Positions 60,101 through 64,000 of a stretch of 64,000 nucleotides of DNA are shown piece after piece (the first letter of the stretch is position 1; the number at the start of each line of letters is the position of its first letter). Position numbers and translations under genes: made by a program. The notes beneath the pieces were generated by a model. That model was given only the letters and a program-made list of their open reading frames with translations. It did not search any database and had not been told where the DNA came from. Location of the stretch: positions 24,755 through 88,754 of the forward strand of contig DASVEF010000278.1 of the NCBI GenBank assembly GCA_036380715.1, given 5' to 3'. The DNA comes from UBA5704 sp036380715 (GTDB lineage Bacteria > Acidobacteriota > Thermoanaerobaculia > Multivoradales > UBA5704).

Positions 60101-61510
60101 GGCGTCGCGGCCCTGCTCGCCGGTCCGGACCGCATCCTCCTCGAAGTGGGACCGGGACGCGCTCTGACCGCCCTGGCCCGGCAACAGCCCGGGGGGATGG
60201 GGAGGACGATGGCCGCCGCGCTCGGAGAGATGAAGAGCGAGAGCGCCGAGCCGGCCCTGCTCCTCGCCGCCCTGGGCCGTCTCTGGCTCGCCGGCGCCGA
60301 GGTGGACTGGTCCGGGTTCTACGCCCGCGAGCGCCGCCGCCGCGTCCCCCTGCCGACCTATCCCTTCGAGCGCCGCCGCTACTGGCTCGGAAGCGGGGTC
60401 GCCCCGGCGCCCGCGGAGCCGGCGCCGGCCCTCCCCTCGACGCCGGCCGCGACGGGCCGGACGGCTCTCGGCAACGCGGTCGAGCAAGGGGTCGCCGCCG
60501 TGTTCGAGGAGCTTCTGGGGGTCTCTGGGGTGGGACCCGATCACGACTTCTTCGACCTGGGCGGCAGCTCCCTCATGGCGGTGCAGCTCGCCGCCAGGCT
60601 GCGCCAGACCCTGGGCGCGGAGCTGGCCGCGAGCACCCTCCTGGAGGCCTCCACCGTGGCGGCCCTGGCGGAGAAGATCGCTTCCTCGGCGAACGGAGAG
60701 AGCCGGCCGGAGGACCGGCCCCGGCCCTCCTGCCTCGTCCGGCTGCGCACGGGCGGGGACCGGCGGCCTCTCTTTCTGGTGCACCAGGTCGGCGGCCACG
60801 TCTACTCCTTCCGCGCCCTGGCCCGGGCGCTCTCCCCGGGACGGCCCCTCTACGGCCTGCGCTCGCGCGGCCTCGAAGAGGGCGAGGAGCCGCTGACCCG
60901 CATCGAGGAGATGGCGGACCTCTACATCGAGCTGCTCCGGGAGGCCCAGCCGAAGGGTCCCTACCTCGTGGGCGGCGCCTCCATGGGCGGGCTCGTGGCG
61001 CTGGAAATGGCCCACCGGCTCCGCGCCGCCGGCGAGGAGGTCCCGCTGATCACCCTCATGGACACCCCCTGCCGCGAGGTCCTGTCCGGACCGCCCGCGG
61101 ACGAGGCGATCCTGGCCCAGGTGCTGCCCGCGCCGCGCCTGTCCGCCGAGGAGGTCCGCGGTCTCGCCCCGGAAGAGCAGCTCGCCCGCGCCCTGGAAAA
61201 GGGGAGATCGGAAGGCACCCTGCCCGCGGGCTTCGACGCCGCCGAGGCCGGACGCCTGCTGCGCGTCCTGCGCGCCAACATCGCGGCGCTCTTCGCCTAC
61301 GAGCTGCGGGCCTGGGACGGTCCGGTGCTCTTCTTCCGCGCCCGCGAGAGGCGGGACGGGGACGCCCAGCGTCCGGAGCAGCCGTGGATCGACCTCGCGG
61401 GCGGCGGCGCCGAGATCCACGTCGTGCCCGGCAATCACGCGACCATGCACGACCCGCCCCACGTACAGGCTATGGCGGCCCGGCTGGACCGGCGGCTGCA
61501 GGGGCTGTAG
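51191..61510 (+). CDS. Hybrid NRPS-PKS, modules 3-5 plus thioesterase (C-A-PCP-C-A-PCP-KS-AT-ACP-TE)
   Basis: The 3439-residue protein contains C (HHIAADG near 186), A3 (about 510-1000), PCP (about 1056), C (HHVVADG near 1255), A4 (about 1580-2070), PCP (about 2128), KS (from 2190; TACSTSL near 2358, EAHGTGT and NLGHLDAAAG present) and AT (FLFPGQGAQ near 2717; GHSLGEY near 2808; HAFHS near 2911, the malonyl-type signature). ACP (LGGSSLMAV, about 3122) and a type I TE (GGASMGG near 3260; NHATMHD near 3415) close it. A3 reads D-F-W-N-I-G-M-V-H, the classic Thr code; A4 reads about D-L-Y-D-F-S-L-V-W, near a Cys code. No KR, DH, ER, MT or epimerisation domain is seen. Begins 22 bases after the first NRPS gene. 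Confidence 0.93.
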   Translation: MDRADLPATSAQAPGSASRLSPAARALLEERLKRRSGRPASRGIPRRTEPGLAPLSFAQERLWFLARLTPESPAYNIARAFVLQGPLEPAALEQSVREIVRRHEPLRTTFVASGPALAQRIDPVPALLLPFIDLGGLPAGVREAEAERLRHAEARRPFDLERGPLLRLALLHLGAEEHELFLTLHHIAADGWSVDVLFRELSELYALFSCGRPALLAELPVQYADFAAWQRERLQGELLERLLAYWRRRLAGVPPVLEIPSDRPRPAVRAWTGDLRTFDLAAPAEVLRQAAGARGASPFMVLLAAFFALLHRTAGRADLVVGSPVAGRDRSEVEGLIGLFVNTLVLRADLAGDPTFEEVLRRTREATLGAYDHQEMPFDKLVETLAPERDLSSTPLFQVLFALENIGRTPFRLPGLDVAPREVWSGTVKFDLSFTVVETGEGFAAALVYDREIFDAATMARLAGHYEALLAGAAAGPHRRLSDLPLLTAAERQQLLCEWNETWSGDRGGATIQELFAEQAQSRPGAAAVVCEGECLSYLELNERANRLAHHLRSLGVGPEVAVGVCLNRSLAAVVAILGIVKAGGAYVPLDPAYPRERLAFMLEDAAAPVLVTASAHLGALPQVGAGVEVVVLDRDRERIEARSAAELESGAGPDHLAYVIYTSGSTGRPKGVMVTHANVTRLFAATRQRFGFDAGDVWTLFHSLAFDFSVWEMWGALLHGGRLVVVPYLVSRSPEDFLRLLIAEEVTVLNQTPSAFRQLVQADHESGGSSLLSLRQVIFGGEALDPQSLAAWYERHPDRPRLVNMYGITETTVHVTFRPLGHEDAASSRSPIGRAIPDLSVHLLGPGGELVPAGVPGELCVGGAGLARGYLGRPDLTAQRFVPAPGDGGGPGARLYRSGDLARRLPDGELEYLGRIDHQVKIRGFRIELGEIEAALSAHPGVREAVVVAREDGPAGKRLVAYVVPEGSALPAELRSWLRERLPDYMTPSSLVALESLPLTPSGKVDRGALPAPERRGGDPRRMAPRNLVEELLAGIWAEALRIAPPGVDESFFDLGGHSLLATRVMSRIREVCDVELTLRALFEKPTVAELAEQVEAARRRDPAPRTAPIRPAELPPGLPAPLSFAQERLWFLARLEPESPFYNIPAALRLRGRLDVPALARSLAEIRRRHSVLRAVFAASTAGPAQRITPLSPAALPVADLSGLGAGTRRAEAARLAAEEARRPFDLESRPPLRAALLALSGDEHLLLLTLHHVVADGWSLGVLTRELSALYAAFLQGGAPPLPDPPIQYTDFARWQREHLRGEVLEEQLAYWRQRLAGAPVLLELPTDRPRPPVMRFRGGRVPVALGTELSGALTALGRRHGATPFMALTAGFAALLSRGSGLSDLPVGSVVAGRTRPECEELIGLFVNTLVLRADLAGDPGFGEILARVRRVTLEALDHQDVPFEKLVQELQPERSLAHSPLFQVMVMLVEAAWQPFELPGLTLAFELPESGTVKFDLNLALAHEDGRLAGALAYNSDLFDATTAARMAGHLETLLQGVLENPGRPLSELPLLTAAERHQALYEWNDTGEGRTAGLCLHDLFLAQAKRDPQAAALVFAGRTVSYGELARRAGRLARRLRSLGVRPGALVAVHLERGPEMVVALLGILQAGGAYVPLSASFPEERIRFILATMEIAHLITEEPPAGRITPPAAAHRVLLPLPEGEDEEPGPPPVSAGPDDLAYIIFTSGSTGTPKGVMVRHQPAVDLVAWVNRMFGIGPSDRVLFVTSPAFDLSVYDVFGLLAAGGSIRIASAEEVRDPARLARILAEEPVTFWDSAPAALQQAAPFLPAAPLPSARLRLAFLSGDWVPVGLPGRVRQAFPQTQVVSLGGATEATVWSNYHLVREVPPHWTSIPYGRPIANARYHVLDPGLGLCPAGVPGDLYIGGGCLSAGYANDPALTAGKYLPDPFSGEPGARLYRTGDRARHWADGTLEFLGRSDTQVKVRGFRIELGEIEAALTAHPAVREAVVLVREDKAGDQRLVACVIPEEGEPALTLAELRRFLRARLPDYMLPSELALRDAWPVTPTGKLDRRALLQRPPSQAGRETARAAGEPPRTGIERTIAAIWSAVIGREEIDAHENFFDLGGHSLLMIEVQTRLREALGREVAIVDLFRYPTVAALAEFLEGTGAAPRPAAAPSPRPATSSAIAIVGMAGRFPGASDLEELWRNLCDGVESITFFTDEELAAAGVDPALLADPAYVRARGVLAGADLFDAAFFDCPPREAEILDPQQRVFLECAWEALETAGYVPETCRGRVGVYAGLGDNTYAQGLHADPALVRSVGLYQLAIANRPDYLPTRVSYKLDLKGPSVNVQTACSTSLTAVHLACRALLGGDCEMALAGGVAIRFPQVAGYRYEEGSIASPDGHVRAFDAGARGTVAGNGAGVVLLKRLDDALADGDPIRAVILGSAINNDGSSKVGFTAPSVEGQAEVIRQAHRAAGVDPETIRYIEAHGTGTAVGDPIEVAGLTQAFRDATAKRGFCALGTIKTNLGHLDAAAGVAGLLKAALCLERRSLPPSLHFTAPNPRIGFDDSPFFVNARLAEWPAPERDSVPRRACVSSFGIGGTNAHAVLEEAPAPLPGGPSRPAQLLLLSARTATALDAATARLADHLESHPEIDLADAAYTLHVGRRAFRHRRMLVCRSREEAVRLLRDPDPVRVRAHEHTSGPGPVAFLFPGQGAQRAAMGAGLYAAEPAFREALDHACEILVPELGLDLRDLLTAAESSAETDRRLADTALAQPALFAVEHALARLLMSWGIRPQAMLGHSLGEYVAACLAGVFTLEEGLRLVAARGRLMAELPPGRMLSVDLAEEEARALLADFPDLSLAAVNAPAACTLSGPPEAVERLRERLGSQGVPHRLLRTSHAFHSPMMEPIAGRFAAEVRRVDLRPPEIPFLSNVSGAWITAAEATDPDYWVRHLLRTVRFSEGVAALLAGPDRILLEVGPGRALTALARQQPGGMGRTMAAALGEMKSESAEPALLLAALGRLWLAGAEVDWSGFYARERRRRVPLPTYPFERRRYWLGSGVAPAPAEPAPALPSTPAATGRTALGNAVEQGVAAVFEELLGVSGVGPDHDFFDLGGSSLMAVQLAARLRQTLGAELAASTLLEASTVAALAEKIASSANGESRPEDRPRPSCLVRLRTGGDRRPLFLVHQVGGHVYSFRALARALSPGRPLYGLRSRGLEEGEEPLTRIEEMADLYIELLREAQPKGPYLVGGASMGGLVALEMAHRLRAAGEEVPLITLMDTPCREVLSGPPADEAILAQVLPAPRLSAEEVRGLAPEEQLARALEKGRSEGTLPAGFDAAEAGRLLRVLRANIAALFAYELRAWDGPVLFFRARERRDGDAQRPEQPWIDLAGGGAEIHVVPGNHATMHDPPHVQAMAARLDRRLQGL

Positions 61511-61515
61511 GCCTC

Positions 61516-63981
61516 CTACATCTCCCGCAAAACCATGATCGGATCGATGGCCGCCGCGCGGCGGGCGGGCAGATAGGTGGCGACGAGCGCCACCGTGGCC
61601 AGCACCAGGGCGGCCATCCCCCAGGCCACCGGATCGGTGGGCGCCGTGCCGTAGAGCAGGGCGGCGGCCGTGCGGGTGAGCACGAACGCCGCCAGCAGGC
61701 CGGCCGCGACGCCGGCCGCGACCGCGATCATGCCGCGCCGGAGCACCTGCCCCAGCACGTCCCCTTTCTGAGCCCCCAGCGCGATGCGGACCGCGATCTC
61801 CCGCCGGCGCTGGCGGACGAGGTAGCTCATGACCCCGTAGATCCCCACCGCCGCCAGGACGAGAGCGAGGAGCCCGAAGACGATCAGCAGGCGGGCCGCC
61901 GTCCGCGGCGCCCACAGAGCGTCGTCCAGCACGCGCGAGACCGTCCGCAGGCCGACCAGCGGAAGGTTCGGGTCCAGCTCCTGGATCGCCTGCCGCACGG
62001 CCCCGGCCACGCTCGCCGGATCCCCGGCGGTGCGCACGTGGAGCGTCGCCTCCGACCCGTAGCTCTGGGTTATCGGCAGGTAGAGGTACAGAGGCGCCTG
62101 CTCTCCAAGGAAGCCGTATTTGCTGTTGCGGGCCACGCCAACCACCTCGATCGAGGGGGCCGGGGCGGCGCCGCCGAAGAACTGGATCTGCCGGCCCACC
62201 GCCTCCTCACCCGGCCAGAGGCGGGCCGCCATCTCCTCGTTGACGACCGCGACCGGCTTCGCGCCCTGCCGGTCCGCCTCGGTGAACCCGCGGCCGCGGA
62301 GGATGGGGACGCCCACCGTCTCGAAATAGCGGGCGCTGACGCCGTTGATCTGGACCATGTAGCCGTTCTCTCCTGGCGGCGGCTCCTTGCCTTCGGCGAC
62401 CACCGTCCGGCGCAGGCCCACGTCCCCGAGGAGCACCGCATACTCGGCCACCGCCGCGGAGCGCACTCCGGACAGCGCCTCCACCCGCTCGACCACCTGC
62501 TGGTAGAGCTGCTGCCCCCGCGTCTCGTCATATCCCTGCGCACCCGCGTCGAACGAGACGAGCAGCATCTTCTCTCTCTCGAAGCCGGGATCGATCTGCT
62601 CCGCGGCGTTCGCGCTCTCCAGGAAGAGGCCGGCCCCGATCAGGGAGATCAGCGACACCGCGATCTGGACGACCACGAGCAGGTCGCGCATCCCGATCCC
62701 TCTCCCCGACCGCCCCGTCCGGGCCTCCTGGTCGCGCAGCGCCGCCACCAGGTTGGGCCGCGACGACTGGAGGGCCGGAGCCAGGCCGAAGAGCAGCCCG
62801 GTGACCACCGAGACGACCAGCGTGAAGAGGAGCACCCGCGGGTTCAGCCCCACCTCCAGCGACTCCGGAACGGCGGCGGGCCGGGAGAACCAGAGCGCCC
62901 GGCGCACGAGGTCCGCCACCAGGAGGCCCATGGCCCCGCCGAGCAGCGCCAGTACCAGGCTCTCCGTCAGCAGTTGGCGCAGGAGCAGCGGGCGCGACGC
63001 GCCCAGGGCGAGCCGGAGGGCGACCTCCTTGCGCCGGGAGAGCCAGCGCGCGAGCAGGAGGTTGGCGACATTGGCGCAGGCCGTCAGCAGCACCAGCCCC
63101 ACCACTCCCATCAGGACAGCCCCCGCGAGCACATAGCTCCCCCGGTAGTTCGGGCTGATGGTGAAGCGCTGGACCGGCAGCAGCGCCAGGCTGCGGCCCC
63201 GGTTCGCGTCCGGGTACTCCCGCTCCAGGCGGCTCGCGATCGTCTTCATCTCCGCCTCGGCCTGGCCGATCTCGACCCCCGGCTTCAGACGGCCCAGGCA
63301 GAACAGGATGATCGCCCGGCGCGCCTCGAAGATCTTGCTCAGCCGGCCGGGGAGGACCTCTTTGTACATCATCAGTGGCAGCCACAGCTCGGCAGGCTCC
63401 AGCACCCTGGCCCCGCGGAACCCTTCCGGAGCGACGCCGATCACCGTGAAGCGCCGGCCGTTCAGGTCGATCGTCCGGCCGACCAGGCCCGGGTCGCCGC
63501 CGAACCGGCGCCGCCACAAGCCGTGTCCCAGCACCACGACCGGATTGCGCCCCGGCACCGCGTCCTCATCCGGCCGGAAAAAACGGCCGGCCGCGGGGCG
63601 GAGCCCGAGCATGTCGAAATAGTTGCCGGAGACGATCTGGCCCTGGAGCAGCTCCGGCTCGCCGCCCGTCACCAGGCTGAGCTTCGTCGGCTGGTAGACC
63701 GCCAGGTCGGAAAAAGACCGGCTGTCCTTCTTGTAGTCGAGAAAATTGAGATAGGAGACCGTCAGATAGTCCGGATTGTTCGCCAGCACCGTGTGGATCG
63801 AAACCACCCGCTCGGGCTCGGCGATCGGCAGCGGCCGCAGCAGGGCGGCGTCGATCCAACTGAACACGGCCGTGTTGACGCCGATCCCCAGCGCGAGGGA
63901 GAGGACCACCGCCGCCGCGAAGCCGGGGCTGCGGGCCATCGTGCGGAACGCCTGTCGCAAGTCGTGCCAGAGGTTTTCCAT
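61516..63981 (-). CDS. ABC transporter permease, ADOP/MacB-FtsX type
   Basis: The 821-residue product has the layout of the acidobacterial duplicated orphan permeases. The N-terminal MENLWHDLRQAFRTMARSPG is followed by a transmembrane helix and a MacB-type periplasmic domain (about 50-250). FtsX-like helices follow (VLLTACANVANLLLARWLSR, EVALRLALGASRPLLLRQLL), then a second periplasmic domain and a second FtsX bundle (IAVRIALGAQKGDVLGQVLR) ending YLPARRAAAIDPIMVLREM. No ATPase gene is adjacent within the window, fitting the orphan name. It is convergent with the NRPS-PKS gene (6 bases between stops), so it is not in that operon. A role in export of the product is possible but unproven. Confidence 0.9.
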   Translation of the reverse strand: MENLWHDLRQAFRTMARSPGFAAAVVLSLALGIGVNTAVFSWIDAALLRPLPIAEPERVVSIHTVLANNPDYLTVSYLNFLDYKKDSRSFSDLAVYQPTKLSLVTGGEPELLQGQIVSGNYFDMLGLRPAAGRFFRPDEDAVPGRNPVVVLGHGLWRRRFGGDPGLVGRTIDLNGRRFTVIGVAPEGFRGARVLEPAELWLPLMMYKEVLPGRLSKIFEARRAIILFCLGRLKPGVEIGQAEAEMKTIASRLEREYPDANRGRSLALLPVQRFTISPNYRGSYVLAGAVLMGVVGLVLLTACANVANLLLARWLSRRKEVALRLALGASRPLLLRQLLTESLVLALLGGAMGLLVADLVRRALWFSRPAAVPESLEVGLNPRVLLFTLVVSVVTGLLFGLAPALQSSRPNLVAALRDQEARTGRSGRGIGMRDLLVVVQIAVSLISLIGAGLFLESANAAEQIDPGFEREKMLLVSFDAGAQGYDETRGQQLYQQVVERVEALSGVRSAAVAEYAVLLGDVGLRRTVVAEGKEPPPGENGYMVQINGVSARYFETVGVPILRGRGFTEADRQGAKPVAVVNEEMAARLWPGEEAVGRQIQFFGGAAPAPSIEVVGVARNSKYGFLGEQAPLYLYLPITQSYGSEATLHVRTAGDPASVAGAVRQAIQELDPNLPLVGLRTVSRVLDDALWAPRTAARLLIVFGLLALVLAAVGIYGVMSYLVRQRRREIAVRIALGAQKGDVLGQVLRRGMIAVAAGVAAGLLAAFVLTRTAAALLYGTAPTDPVAWGMAALVLATVALVATYLPARRAAAIDPIMVLREM

Positions 63982-64000
63982 CGTGCTCGGTCTCCTCCCT

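Noticed and set aside
57760..60750. Ketoreductase or dehydratase in the PKS module
   Set aside because: The space between AT and ACP is only about 150-200 residues and shows the usual AT-ACP linker; no Rossmann GxGxxG stretch is seen.
55355..61915. A 2186-codon open frame on the minus strand opposite the NRPS-PKS gene
   Set aside because: It is a shadow of the GC-rich plus-strand gene. Composition is Gly/Arg/Glu/Gln-rich without any domain, while the plus strand has a complete set of assembly-line motifs.

Overview
The window is GC-rich (about 70% by eye), densely coding bacterial DNA. The best guess is Acidobacteriota, probably the Thermoanaerobaculia/Holophagae side. Supporting signs are an orphan duplicated FtsX/MacB-type permease of the 'ADOP' type at the right end, abundant HTH/TPR regulators with tiny cysteine-rich peptides, REP-type repeats with a RAYT-like transposase, and a Gram-negative envelope gene set (Omp85/TamB, PagL, LAB-N, ArnT-like transferases). 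No rRNA and no phage or plasmid backbone is seen. Taxonomy is inference.

Layout. 0.2-6.6 kb: glycogen debranching enzyme, a small membrane protein, an Rpn-type nuclease/transposase, a GT4 glycosyltransferase and ribBA. 6.5-12.5 kb is an accessory stretch: a VapB-like antitoxin whose toxin is reduced to a 22-codon scar, a zinc-finger/TPR/HTH operon, a divergent HTH-TPR regulator lying tail-to-tail with a small secreted Cys peptide (an RRNPP-like arrangement), REPIN-like inverted repeats, two hypothetical genes and a 21-bp tandem array of about 20 units. 12.5-30 kb is envelope biology: a pyruvyl-transferase/PP-loop pair, then a long minus-strand run (Omp85, TamB, NAD kinase, TlyA, O-antigen ligase, Trm112, PagL, GT39) facing a plus-strand GT2/LAB-N/GT39 operon. 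30-32.5 kb holds a RAYT with a C-terminal frameshift and a secreted Cys-rich protein between two copies of a composite 20/21-bp repeat array. 32.5-44 kb is conserved housekeeping: ymdB, rny, 6S RNA, zapA, pyrD, and the thrS-infC-rpmI-rplT-pheS-pheT-coiled-coil operon, then two tRNA-Val genes. 44-64 kb is a natural-product locus with a convergent ABC permease.

The most notable system is the last one. A secreted thioredoxin-like gene at 45095-46060 is interrupted by one in-frame TGA exactly where a redox cysteine is expected (SPG-[TGA]-MYC, a U-x-x-C motif). A plausible bacterial SECIS hairpin follows, and the gene is coupled by an ATGA overlap to a two-gene NRPS-PKS assembly line (A-PCP-C-A-PCP / C-A-PCP-C-A-PCP-KS-AT-ACP-TE). 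The adenylation pockets read by eye as unknown, Leu-like, Thr (exact classic code) and Cys-like. The PKS module loads malonate and has no reductive domains, so a peptidyl beta-keto acid, or a methyl ketone after decarboxylation, is the predicted scaffold. A selenoprotein translationally linked to an NRPS-PKS is the best candidate here for something undescribed.
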